Origin: Vanilla planifolia
Taxonomy: Eukaryota; Streptophyta; Magnoliopsida; Asparagales; Orchidaceae
Direction: 5' to 3'
Length of the DNA: 64,000 nucleotides
Assembly (NCBI GenBank): GCA_023846275.1
Contig: JAIUJO010000160.1
Span: 1,056,002 to 1,120,001 of the forward strand
Part shown: piece by piece, positions 23,147 to 37,129 of the stretch
Layout of the letters: each line of letters starts with the position of its first letter
How positions within the stretch are numbered: position 1 is the first letter of the stretch
Made by a program: the position numbers and the translations under genes
Notes under the pieces: generated by a model
Database searches by the model: none
Seen by the model: the letters and a program-made list of their open reading frames with translations, nothing else
Told to the model about the DNA's origin: nothing

Positions 23147-26100
23147 AGTTAAAATATTAATTTTAGCTTAAAGTGTCATAGAAGGAGATTGAGAGTTTCT
23201 TAATAATATAACTAAGCCAAATGAAAAAATTATGCAAAAATTTGATAATCTGTTCATGAAAGTTGCATTTCATCATATTAAGGAGATCGAGTGCAGCATC
23301 ATCGATCATCAAATTTGTACGAGCTAAAGTATCACAGGAGGCATTCCATAAACCTCGAAAAAAATTTCGAAAAAAAAGAATAGGAATTATTAATGGGATA
23401 AAGTTCATTGCGATGGGTTGATGAACCATTTTTTGAAAGATGATGAATTACCAAGCAAAATAAGCAATATTTATGATATTATTTTAAGGTTAAGAAAATA
23501 CATGTCAAGGTAAAAATGAGAAAAATTAAAGGTTGCATAAGAACAGTCAATGTGATGTAATGGTTTGATAGGAAATGATTTCGAGATTCTTTATAACATA
23601 TCCAAAACAAACAAAAGTTTTGAAGAAATGGAATTAATGTTGTGGGAAATTTTCCTTCTAATATTGTAATGCGATAAAATGTATCATCCTTGATCATCAA
23701 TTCCTATACGAATGGTAATGTTTAGTAAAGAATGGAAAAAATAAAAAAAAAAGTATCTAAAGGTACAAAAATGAATATTTCATTGGATAAACGTCTTCCA
23801 AAGGAGTCTAAAAATATTTTTTTATTTATCGATCAAGTCTTAATTGGAATACCATTGAATTATAAAGTTAAATAAGCATATGATGGAATAAACTATTGAA
23901 TATAAATGAAAGCTATATTAAAATTGAAATTTGATAAACTGAATAAACATAATATGTACAAGTTATATTCCAAGATATTATGATGAGGGTGTCTAGCACC
24001 CTTAGACATCAAATCAAGTGTAAAAAATACTTCATAAAATACCTTTAAATCATATAAAATAAAATATTTTAAAATATAATGCTTTGTCCAATAAGGCATC
24101 ATTATTAAATTGGAACAAGCTGTGATGAGTCTAATGGCAATTATTTAATTTCCATAGGACCTCGTTTGCAGGAACTATAAATTACAGAGCTAAACAAAGA
24201 AAAAAACGTAAATTGCTTCTATTAATATTAAGAAAATATATATTTGAACCAAAATAAGATTAATTAAAGCAATGCGATATAATCAAACCAAAGCACGTAT
24301 AAGTCATATGAGCGAAGCATTAGAGATTTTTTCTAAGAAAATAAAGTCTAAAAAAATAGAAGACATGAGGTTAATTTTATAAGAAATATGCATTCCATGG
24401 TACTAAGTACATTTAGTGTAAAATACTCGATTTTCAAATATGTAAGGAGTTGAAATGTATTACGGGTCATGCAAAAATCATAAAAGATAAAAAACTTTAT
24501 GATAATTGGTTAGAGGTCATCTAGATGAAACCAAGACATTGTTTTGTACAATAATCCTCAATTGGAATTATAGTGAATTACAAAATTAAAGAAAAAAAAA
24601 TAACAAATTTTTTAGTTGTTATTTTTTTAATTTTATTAAAAATACTAAATGTTGTTAGTTTAATCCTTATAATATAACCAAATAAAAAAAGAAATTTCTA
24701 GATGATGTAAGATGAGACTTCGTTTTAGATATTAGTATAAAAAAATCAAAAAAATTTAGAAGAAAAGACAAATTGTATTGGAAAGTTGCATTATAATTTG
24801 TGGAGTTGGATTGTCACCTCCTTGATTCTCAAATAATGTATGAATCGCAATGTCAAATAATTCTTTCCAAAACTTTGGAAAATAAAATATTTATGAAATA
24901 TAAAATTGAGCATTCAATTGGATAAGCATAAATGATCATTTATAATCTTAAATTATTATTTTAATATTAAGAAAATATATTTCAAAGCTAAATTAGGATA
25001 AATTGAAGACATATAATATAACAAAATCAAGGCAACATAAGAGGCAAATAGGTGAAGAGTTTTAGTTGCATTGTAATATAATAAAAAAAAATAAAAAAGG
25101 AACATTTTGTAAATCAAAAAAACCATACGAGAAATTAGAATTAAAAGATGCTAAAAAAATCAAGTATAGCAACCTTAACCATTAAAGAAGGCAAGAATGA
25201 AAATGTCATGTAAAGCTTTTGAGAACTAAATAAAATAAATATTTTAAAATATAAAAAATAATTTAATAGTATAATTCTTATCAAGATGATTCCAATGGAA
25301 TTTGTTTTGCCTCCAATAGATCTCCTTTGCAAATTACTATTAATTACGAAAGCATTTTTACATAAATAATAATAATTTATTATTTTAATATTAATTAAAT
25401 ATATATTAATTATTAAATGAGTTCAATAAAAACACTACGACATATCAAAATCAAAGAGCATAAAGATGACATGTTAAAGCCTTTAATGTTATGAAGAAAT
25501 GCAACAAAATTAAAGGAAAAATGAGAAGAAAATAAAATATTTAAAAAAACAAAAGCTAACATTTAATTAAATAGAGCTCACTGACATGAGTCCAATGATG
25601 TTTGTTTTTTCACCAGGTGCCTCATTATGAGTTGCTGTGACTAATGATAACAAATAAGCATTTTTTATACTAAATTATTTTTTAATGTATCTAAAAAAAT
25701 ATTAAAACTAATGTTACATAAACTAAAGCAATTGTGATAAAGGTTGCGTAAGAACAGAATTGTACTATCGCAATAATATAAGGAAATTGAAGTGAAAAAG
25801 TTCAACAAATTGTATAAATTATATAGCAATGTAGCATTTTATTATATATAAGAGATTGAGTGTGACATCTTTCCCCACTAAATTAGGCATGAGTAAAAAT
25901 TTCTTGCATGCATAAACCCATGAAAATAAAATATTTAAAAAAAATATAAAAGTGAATATTTAATTTATAAACATCATTGTGATGGGCCTAGCATTATTCG
26001 TTTCATTTAGTTATGCCTCATTTAGAGTTAATATGAATTGCAAAATTAAATAAGAATAAACAATTACTAAATTATTATTTTATTTTTAGGTATATATATA

Positions 26101-29100
26101 ATAATGCTTAAGTGATATAATTTAAAGTAAATGATCTACTTGAAACAAATTGAGATGAAGGTTACCTTAGAGGAGATTTAGAGTTATGTAATAGTATAAG
26201 CAACTCAATGCTGCAGATTTAAAGAAATGAGATGAATTGTGTAGAAAAGTTGCATTTGAAGGTACTAAGGAGATCGATCGAAAAATTCTTGGTCACAAAA
26301 TTAGAAATGAATCAAAATTTCTTAAAATATTAAAAAAATGAAAAAAAATGAAATATTTTGAAATTTAAATTTAATATTTAATTAGATTTAGTTCATTAAT
26401 TAAATCAAACGAGTTTAGTCTTAACTTGAGTAGATGTCATTTTGAAATATTAAAAAAATATAAAAGTAAATAAGCATAAATAAAAATAAATATTTTTAAA
26501 TATTTTGTAAAATTAGTTAAATTGAATTTATATAATTTAAATAAAATTAAAGAAAAATAATCGTCAAAAGAGAGGAGAATTAAAATTTCATAATAATATA
26601 AGAAAATAAAAAAATAATAATTTTTATAAATTAACCAAAGTTTATAATAGAATTGCATTTAATATACTTATAGGATCAAGTGTAATGTCCTTGGCCTACA
26701 AATTAGGTATACATTAATGATTGTCATAACGCATGCAAAAACTTTGGTTAAATAAAATATTTAAAAATACTAAAATAAGTATTTACTTGGATAAAGCTCA
26801 TTAAGACAAGCCTAATGACATTTATTTAATCTTCATTAAACCTTATTTGGAAAAACATAGAATTGCTAAGGGAAATATAAATCAGTAAAATTAAGTTATT
26901 GTTTTAACATTAAGTCAATATTTGTTAAAGTTGAATTAAGATATATTAAAACAATTTTATAAAATTAAATCAAACAGTTCCAAAGGACAAATGAGTAGAC
27001 AATTAATCTTTCAAGGCAATATAGTTTAATCAAAGAAAAAAAAATCTTAGAAATGAGTTAATTTGTGGAAAGAAGTTTCATTCTCAAATACTAAAGATTG
27101 AGTGTTACATTTGTTGTATGACAAATATGGTATGAATCAAGATATCTCATAGAGCTTGCCAAAACTCTAAAATAAATAAATATTTAAAAAATTTGATAAT
27201 GAATGCATAATTGGAAAAATCTCATTAAGAAGATTCCATTGGCATTTGTTTTTACTTGATATTGCCTCATTTGGAATTACAAGAAAACACAAATGTAAAT
27301 ATTTAGAAATAATAATAAATTATAATTTTAAAATTATGTAAATATATATTGAGGCTAACATGAGGTGAAATGAAACAATGTGATGCAACAAAATCATAAT
27401 GAAGTAAATATCTCATGATAGATTAACATATAAATTTATGCAAATGAAGTTGAAAAATTTTTAGCTATCAGAAACGTTGTTTGAGAAGTTTTCTTTACCA
27501 AATTCTAAGATGATCAAGTATAACATACAATATTATCGAATCATGTAGAATGAAAACTTCTCATAAAGCATGCGAAATCTTAAAAAAATTTGAAAATAGG
27601 AAAATAAATACTTTGATAGAACTCATTAAGAAAAATCTACCAACATTTGCGGCATCTTTGATCATCAAATTAAGCATGAATTGAAATGCATCATTAAGCA
27701 TGACGAAAACCTTGATCATCAATCAGTTGCTATTCCAACGCTTCACAAAACAAGAAAAAGCCAAAGAAAATGACTTCTTTAAAAATATTAAAATAAATAT
27801 TTTATTTTATATTACACATCAAGATGACTCAGATGAGATCTGATTCTTCTCGAACGACCCTCATTTTTAATTATTATGAATTACCAAAAAATAACCCCAT
27901 CTAAAAAAATTATTATTTTAATTTGAAGTAAATATTAGTGAAAACTTGAGTGAGATAAATTTAATTGATGTGGCATAACTAGATGAAGCTGATGTGATGA
28001 GCACATGATCATTAGAGTTTCATAGTTACATGACCAAATCAAAGAAAAAAATTTGAATAAAAAAGATAAATTATGTAAGATAGTTTCAATCTAAAGATGT
28101 TATGATGATTTTATATAAAATTCTTGATTGTTTGATAAATGATGAACAAAAATGTAAACAATTTGAAAATATGAAAATTTTTTATAATGTATGTCAAACA
28201 CCTAATAAAAATTTTAAAAATACAAAAATAAATTTTAATTGGCAGGCTACTAGAGATGAGAGTAATGGTATTTCTTACATAATGATCAGACCACATTTAC
28301 AATTGTTGTCAATTACCAAAATAAATAAGAACAAATAGTAATGACATATTGTTTCTATAATAAAAAAAGTTATTTTAAAGAAAAAATAATATAAATTTTA
28401 GTAATGTAAAATATTTAGCATTATATAAAAATATGGCAAAATAAGAGCAAAATATTTGAAAAAATTATAAAAAAATTGCATTCAATCTACAGGAAAATCT
28501 TTTTCATAAATCATGCCAAAATGTTCTAAACTAAAAATTTTAAAAACATTAAGATGAATTTTTAATTAGATTGATCTCATTGAAGCAAATGAAACAATAT
28601 TTAGTGTCTTAGTTGAAGCTCATTTTGAATTACCATGAATTTTAGAATATAAATATGCATAAATGAAAAAAAATTTCATTTAAATATTAAGAAATATATA
28701 AAAATTTAAATTGAAATAAACTAAAGCAATATCACATAACCAAATCAATGCAAAAATTTCCAAGATATAGAACAAACTATGTGGGAAAGTTGAATTCTAA
28801 GATATTTAGGAGATCAAGTGCCAACATTGATCATCAAATAAGGCATGAATTTTAATGTCTTGTAAGGCATGAAAAAGTACTAATGGAAAGGAAAAATAAA
28901 GGAATAAATATTTAATTGGATAAAACACATTTAGGTGAGTTGAATTATATTTGTTTTGTCATGATCAGACATTATTTAGAATTACATTCAATTATAAAAA
29001 TAAATAAGAAAATTAATTAATAAATTAATATTTTAATATTTCATAATTGTATAGTAAAATTGAAGTAAAATAAATTGAATAAATGTAATCCAATTAAAAG

Positions 29101-29942
29101 GCCTTAACAATTTTAAAGAAATATGATTTATTATTAAGGAATGTTTCATTCCAATATACTGAGAGATCAAAGGTGATATATCTGATAATTAAATTAACTG
29201 CTAATTAATTATCTTGTAAGGCATTTAAAAATCTTAAAATATTTTTAAAATACAAGAAATATATAATATAATGGAGTTGATCAAGATGAGTCCCACAACA
29301 TTGGCTCCATCTTGATCGATCCTCATTTCAACATTTAGTGAATTACAAAAAATAATTTGTGTTAATATTACTAAATTATAATTTTAATACATTTAAAGTA
29401 TTTTTAAAACTATAATGATATAAATTAGTGAAATGTAATTTAACGAATCAAATTGATGATAATTTTAGATGAGTGTTTGTGAGCTACATATTAGTACCAC
29501 TAAATCAAAGTAAAAAATTTGAACAAAAAGATAAATTGTACTCAAAACATGTATTCCAAAATTGTAGCATCTCTGATCCCAAAAATTGCTATGATGTAAA
29601 ATACCTAGTTAAGATTGCAAAAATGTTAAAAATAAAGTATCTAAATATATGACAATGAATAATAAATTTGGTAGAGTTCACTGAGATGTGTTTTTTTCTT
29701 CTTCAACTTTCTTCATATGTAATTATTAAGAATTACAAATGCAAATAAGAAATAGTAACAATGAAATATTTTTAAATGTCAAGTAGAAATACAATGAAGA
29801 TGAAATAACACAAATGGAAGCAAAGTAAGGTAACAAAATAAACATAAAATTTTCATTCTAGGGTATTAGGAAAACAAACTGTAAGGGCCTTAATCATAAC
29901 ATCATGTACAAATTAAAATGTCACAAAGTGCAACAAAATACT

Positions 29943-29957
29943 AAAAAAAAAAAAAAA
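29943..29957 (+). repeat. Poly(A) run inside block B
   Basis: Fifteen consecutive A bases lie at the position where units normally carry AAAATAAAATATTTAAAAAT. It is best seen as slippage in the satellite, with no sign of a retroposed tail. Confidence 0.8.
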
Positions 29958-31770
29958 TATAAAAATTAATATTAAATTAAATAGAGCTTAACCAAATGTG
30001 TCCCTTAACTTCTATTTAATCATGATCGTACCTAGCTTGGAATTAGTACCAACTATCGAATAAAATCTACAGAAATAATATCAAATTAAGATTTTAATAT
30101 CAAATATATTCTAAATAAGAAATGAGGTCAAAGTTATATAGCCAAATCAAAGAGATTTCATGGTGGCTTGATAAGAGAACTAAAGTTTCATTGTGATACA
30201 ATGAAATATAAGAAAAACTTTGAAAAAAAAAAGAGATAAGGTGTGCACGAAGGTTGTATTCAAATATATTAAGGAGATGGCATGAAAGATCTTTGATTGA
30301 AATATCATGTTCGAAAATATAAAAATGAATAACTAATTGGATAGAGCTCATATAGATTATTTTAATAAAGTTTTTTTGGACTTGATTGGACATTGTTTAG
30401 AATTACTATGAGTAAACAATTTAAATAAGCATCGATAATACAAATTTATTACTTTATTATTGAATAAATATGTGTCAAAAGATAAAATGAGAAAAATTAA
30501 TGCAATCTCAACGTCACATAAGAGAAGAATTAGTGTTTCCAAGAAATACAACATGATCAAAGATGAAAATTTGGAGAAGTGAGACAAATTCCTTAAGAAA
30601 TTTTCTCATAAAATGATCCAAAAATCTTAAAAAATAAATGATTTAAAAATTTATAAAAATTACTACTTAATTAGTTAGAGCTCATGATGACAAGTCCAAC
30701 AACATTTATCTCACTTCTATTAGAGCATGATTAAATTTACTTTAAATTTCAAAAATAAATAAACATACAAAGTTATAAATTAGTATTTTATTATTATGTA
30801 AATATATATTAAACTTCAAATTGGTTAAATTGGCGCAACGTAATATTGCCAAATAAAATATAAGTAATTGTTACCAATTCGAACATTTAAAGTTATAGAA
30901 TATTAAAAAATTTGAAGCAAAAAATTTGATTAAATAAGATAAATTATACTAGAAAGTTACATTCTAAAATACAAAAAAGTTGGAGTGTGACATTCTTGAA
31001 TGTCAAATATACTACAGATTAAATATCTTATAGAGCTTGTCAAAACTTTAAAAAAATGGTTAAAGAGTCAAAAATCTATATTTAACAATATTTAGCTCCT
31101 TACATTTTCCAATGAAATTTGAATCACTTTGATGGAACCATGTTCTGTTATCTCAATAAATTATCAAAACAAATAAGAGTAGATATTAAAAATGTTTTAT
31201 TTTAAACTTAAATACATATATAATAAATTAAAATTAAATAAATTTAAGCAATGTAACATGAAAAAATAAAATGATTTCAAGGTCCATGAGTGGAGGTTTA
31301 AAATCTCTAAATAATATAAGAAACTTAGAGTGAACAACTTGGAAAATTAGAGAAATTCTATAACATTGTTGAATTCCATGATACTAAGGAGGGCACACGT
31401 GACATCCTTTATCTTAAATCAGTTATGAATTAAAATATCTCAAAATGCATAAAAAAAATATTATTTTAACATAATGTTAATTTATGTTATTGTTGAAATA
31501 AGATAAACTATAGAAATGTAACATAATGATATAAAAGTCACATATGCATCACACAATAGAAGATTTAGTGTTATAGGATCATATAATATTGATCATCAAA
31601 TCAAATAGAAAACCAAACGTTGTTTTGCATTCTAAAATATTAGAAAATGAAATATTTAAAAATAGAATAAAGAATTTTTAATGGGATAAAACTCATCAAG
31701 ACTAATGCAATGCCATTGTTTAACATAATCTATCATCTTTTGTAATTATTATTAAATAATCAAGTTAATA

Positions 31771-31895
31771 ATGAAAATACTTTTCTAATATGAGAAAAAT
31801 TAAGGAAAATACTTTTCAAATGAAATGAGATTTAAAATAACATAGTAATATAGCCCCATTAAGGAAAATACTTTTCTAATATGAGCAAAATTATA
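31771..31895. repeat. Short local triplication within block B
   Basis: The string GAAAATACTTTTCTAATATG and close variants starts near 31,773, 31,805 and 31,864, separated by fragments of the monomer. Each copy continues with an AGAAAAATTA-like tail, at least partly. This is a recent small duplication inside an otherwise old array. Confidence 0.7.
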
Positions 31896-34800
31896 TGAGA
31901 AAGTTTTCTTCCATGTCACTACGAAGGTGTAGTGTAACTTCCTTGATAATCAAATCAATCATAATTAAAAAATGTTTTATAACAACATGTCAAAATTACA
32001 AAAAAATAATATTTTCAAGTATAAAATAAATAGTTAATTTTGTATAGCTCGTTAAGAATACTCCAATAGCGTTTGTTTCATCTCTATTATATTTTCTTTG
32101 GAATTACCATCAATTACGAAAGTAAACACAAAAAAAAATGATAGTATATAATTATTTGAATATTAGGAAGATATATATTAAAGCTAAAATGAAATAAATT
32201 TAAGTAATGTAATATGACAAAATAAAAGAGATGTAAAAGTCAAAGAAGATGACATTTATAATTAAATATTAGTATAACAACAAAAATATAAAAATAAATA
32301 TTTAATTGAATTTTTTTATTGTATAGTTGTCCAATGACATTTTTGTAAACAGACCCCACTTGGAACTAGTATAAAATAAAAAAGGAAATAGATATAAATG
32401 ATAATAAATTATTATTTCAATAATATGCAAATTATATGAAAATTAAACTTAAATAAATTTAATTAATATAATACAATCAAATCGAAGTCATATAAATGTC
32501 ACTTAAGATGAGATTTATGGCAACATAAGAATATAACAAAATCAAAGAAAAAAATTTAAAGAATTGAGAGAATCTATTTAGAAAATTTTTGTTCCTAGAT
32601 ACTAAGGAGATGGGGCTCAATGGCATCGATCATTAAACCACAAATGAATTAAAACTTCTCATAAAGCTTGCAAAAATCTTTGAAAAAAGATATTTATAAA
32701 ATAAAAATTAATACTATATTGATAATTGGGTTGTTTTTAAGTAAATATATAATAAAGATAAAGTTAGATAAATTGATGGAATGTTATGTAACATAGTTGA
32801 AGAGATATAAAAAACAAAATTACATCAGAATTTTAGCATCAAAGTAATATAACAAAATCAAATAATATATTAAAATATCTATGAGCATATGAAAGCCATA
32901 GAAAATAAAATATTTAAGAATTTATAAATAAATATTTTGTTTAAAATAAGTTCATTTGATGAGTCCAATGACATTTATTAAGTCTTAGTCAGATCTTATT
33001 TTAAAGTACCAATAATTTCCAAGTTAAATAAGCTTAAAAAAGTTAAAGAAATATTATTATAATGCTATATAAATATATAATAAGGTTAAAATAAAATAAA
33101 TAACGGTAATAAATAAAAAAATAAAAGCAATATAAGGGCAACATGATGTGAGAATTACACTTATGTTGTAATAAAAGAAAATTAAAGAGAAAATGTTGAA
33201 GTCATGTAAAGCTCATATGTGAGGAGTAATGGAAATTAAAAGAACTATAGAAAAATCAAAATTAAAACATTCAAGAAACAAGAAAAGTTGTGCGAGAAAG
33301 CTACATTCTAAGAAACTAAAGAGATTCAATATAACATTCTACATCACCAAATCATGTATGAAAGACAATGTTTGATAAAGGTTGTCAAAAACCTTTAAAA
33401 ATTTTTTTTTAAAAGTATAGATTTAAATATTTAATGGAAAGGAGCTCATTAACATAATTAAAACAACTTTTGTTATGACTTGATTAAATTTTATTTGAAA
33501 TTTTTGCAAACTAGAAAAGAAAATAAGTATAAATAATGATAAATTAAAAATTTAGTTTTATGTAAATATATATCAGAGATGAATTGAGAAATTCTAAAGA
33601 AACATAATCTGACAAAATAAAAAATTTTGTAAAGGTTATACAAGAAGAGAATTAGAGTTCATAATAACAAAAATAATTCAAAGAAAAAAATAATATACAA
33701 ATTACGAAGGTAAATAACTAAATATATACTAAAGCTAAAATAAAATAACTCGAAATAAAGTGATATAACCAGTTCAAGGAGAAAAGTTTGTAGAAAAAAG
33801 TCAAAGTTATTGGAAAGTTTCATTCCTTGGTAGTAAAGAGATCAAGCATAACCTCTTTAATAGTTAAATATAAAATCATATAAATTAAAAAAATCTAACC
33901 AAATTAGAGAAATGTAAATGCCACATGGGAGAAGATTTTGAGTTATAAGATATAAAACACAATCAACAAAAAAGTTTTAAGTAAGTTAGGTAAACTATAC
34001 AAGAAAGATTCATTCTAGAATTCTAAGAAGATTTAGTATGACAATCTGTTTTGTCAAATAAGCAACAAATCAAAGTGTCTTTCAAGCCAAGCCTAGAGAA
34101 TAGCAAAAATAATTTATAAATAATAATGTAATACTTAATAATGTATAGCTAATAACGATGGTTTAAAAAATATTTATTTACAAATGATAGCAACTCCATT
34201 GGAAATACTTCAACTTAAAAGTGTAAACAAGCATAAAAATATTAAATTCCTATTTTAATATTTGTAAATATATGCCAGAAATGGATTGACATAAATTTAG
34301 CAATTATAATAAACCTAATCAAAGAATGTAAGGGAGATACGAGAAGTGATTTATAGTTAATGAAATGAAATAAACTAAATTAGAAAGTTGCATTCCAAGA
34401 TACTGACGAGATCAAGATTAAAATGCTTGATGAAAAATAGATAATTATAAATCAAAATATCTCCTAAAGAATGTAAAAAACATAGAAAATAAAATATATA
34501 AAAATTTTAAAAAATAAAAATCTAATTGGCTAGAGCACACTCAGAGGAATGGAATGACATTAGTTTCATCTCGATAGAACGACATTTGGAGTTTTTTTGA
34601 ATACCTAAACTAAATAAGAATAAAAAAATAAATTGCTATTATTATAAAAAGGTAATATTCTAAGATATTAAAGACATTGATGGTAACTTCTTCCATTATG
34701 AATTCTAGAACAAATTTAAATATCTCAAAAAGATATTTCAATTTGATATATATTAACAGATGAGTCCAATGACATCTATTTCATCTTAATTAGACAAAAA

Positions 34801-36950
34801 TTTGATTTTTTTGAAACTATTAAATTAAATTAAGAAAAAAATAATAAATTGTTTTGTATAATTTGACACTTTAAATGATAAAGCTTAAATAAGATAAGTT
34901 TAAGGGATGTAATATATCCAAATTGAACTTTGGGGAGGCTTACAACAGATAAGAATTATAGCTTCTAGTTAGGGGAATGATGTAAAATACTTGATTGACT
35001 AATCTGGTTCATATTAATATGTCACAAAAAGCTTATGAACACTCAAGAAAATTAAATGTTAAAATATATAAAAATGAATATTTAATTGGATATACGTCAT
35101 TGGGATGAGTCAAAAAATGCTTGTTTCACCTTTATTGGACCTATTTTGAATTACTTTGATATACCAAAGAAAATGAGCATATAAAAGAATAATATTACAA
35201 TAAAAAGTAAACATAGTTTGCAATCAAAATAAGATAAATTAAAATAATATTATATAAAAAATTTAAAGAGATGTAAATGACGCAGTAATGGAGAGTTAGA
35301 GTTCCATAGTAATATAAGAAAACCATACAAATTTTTTGGAGAAAAGAGATAAATTAAGTTAGAAAGTTATATTGAATAATAATGAAGTGATCAAATCCAA
35401 CATACATGATCATCAAATGTAATGACCCAAAGTGCCTCGTAAGGCTTGTAAAAAAAAAGAAAAACATCATTTAAAAATATAGAAATATTATTTAAAAGGA
35501 TAGAGTTTATCAGGGTGAGTCCAATAATGTTTCTATTGTCTTACTTTACCTTCTTTAGAATTTCAACAAAATACCCAACCAAATAAGAATTAACAATAAC
35601 AAATTATTACCTTAAAATAAATCAAACATATATTATGGAAGAAATATCATAAATAAAAGCAATGTAATAACACAAAATAGAAGTAATGCAATGTTGGCAT
35701 GAGAGGAGTTTTAGACTAACATAATAATATGACTATCACATAAAAAATTTAATGAAATTAGATAAATGCATGGGAAAGTTGCATTCCAAGTTAGTAATAA
35801 GATCGAGTATAACATTGATGATTGCCATGTTAGGTAAGAATAAAAAGGACTCATAAAGTTTGCAAAAACCACACAAAAGTTTTTTCAAATTAAACAAATA
35901 ATAATAAATAATTTAGTGATCGTCGACATAAAGAGAGTGATGTTTGTTTCAACTTGATTGGATGCCATTTGTAATTGTTATTAGTCATAAAGCAAAATAA
36001 CAATAAATACTAATAAATTATTATATTAAAATTAAGAAAAAATATATGAAACTTGAAGTGAGATAAGTTGAATAAATGAAATATATAACCAATTAAAATT
36101 GAGAGATAAAAAAAGAATAAGATAAATTATATGAAGAAGTTGCATTCCATGACAATGAGTACACTTGTTCAACAAATCGGAATGTCAAATTTAGTACAAC
36201 CTAATTTAACTCGTAAAGCATCTAAAAACCTAAGAAAAAATTATTAAAAAAATATTAACAAATTTTTAATTAGAGAGAGCATGTGAACAAGGTGGAACGA
36301 AATTTGTTTGGCCTTAATTACACCTCATATAGAATTACTACAAATCTCCAAAGCAAATAAACATAAATAATAAATAATTATTATTTACATATGAAGTAAT
36401 GATATATTGAAGTTGAAATGGGTTAATTTGAAACAACGTAATATAAAAAGCTTTGACCATTATAAAGATAACATTAGAAAAGTGATTGCATTTCTTTATG
36501 ACATAACCAAATTAAAACGAAAGAAATCTGAAGAAATGAGTCAAATTATAATGGAAAGCTACACTCTATGGTAAAAAAGAGATCAAGGGCAACATCCATG
36601 TGTATCAAATCATGCATGAATCAAAATGGCTCACAAGGAGTGCCAATGAAATAAAAAATAAATATCTAAAAATATGAAAATAAATATTTCATTGAATAGA
36701 GCTCATTCAGAAGTTTTAAATCATGTATGTTTTTTTATTAGTTCAACATTTTCTTGAATAAAAGTGATGAAAAGATCTTGCAAGAGCAGAATTACAGTTA
36801 CATAGTAACATAATAAAATCAAAGAAAAAGTTTAGATGGAAAGATATAAATTATATTCGAAAGTTGTATTTAGATTTAATAAGCAGATCAGGTGTAATGA
36901 TCTCAATAATGAAATCAGATATGAAAAAATTATCACATAAAGCTAACTTA

Positions 36951-37129
36951 TTTTTCTTCTTCCTCTTCCCCCTTCCTTTTCTTCTTCAATTTCTTCTTCT
37001 TCTTCATCTTCTTCTTCTTTCCCTTCTTCTTCTTCTTCTTCGCCTTCTTCATCCTTTTCTTCTTCTTCACCTTCTTATTCTTCTTCCTCTTCTCTTCATC
37101 TTCTTCGCCTTCTTCTTCCTTCTTTTTTT
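36951..37129 (+). repeat. TTC/CTT-rich microsatellite
   Basis: About 180 bp of polypyrimidine, mostly TTC/CTT triplets with CCT and C-run interruptions. It begins exactly where block B stops. The 90-codon open frame that crosses it is an artefact of the triplet repeat (Leu/Phe string) and is not a gene. The opposite strand would be a GAA/AAG purine tract. Confidence 0.95.

Larger units (their letters stand above)
17765..36950 (-). repeat. Satellite block B (minus orientation, about 45-48 units)
   Basis: This is the same unit as block A, reverse-complemented, running almost without interruption for 19 kb. The anchor GATAGAGCTCAT and its variants recurs, for example near 17,947, 18,355, 18,740, 20,234, 20,636, 22,012 and 22,430, mostly 385-420 bp apart. 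The core GATCATCAAAT is well preserved at 21,917 (one change), 23,304, 28,829 and 35,408. Some units are truncated: spacing drops to about 260 bp at 18,740-19,001 and to about 195 bp at 21,410-21,604. Divergence between neighbouring units is high, so homogenisation appears to have stopped long ago. Open frames inside the block (such as 22,504-22,764 and 30,100-30,393) are low-complexity Phe/Ile/Leu/Tyr strings produced by the AT-rich unit, not genes. The array stops within a unit at 36,950. Confidence 0.9.
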
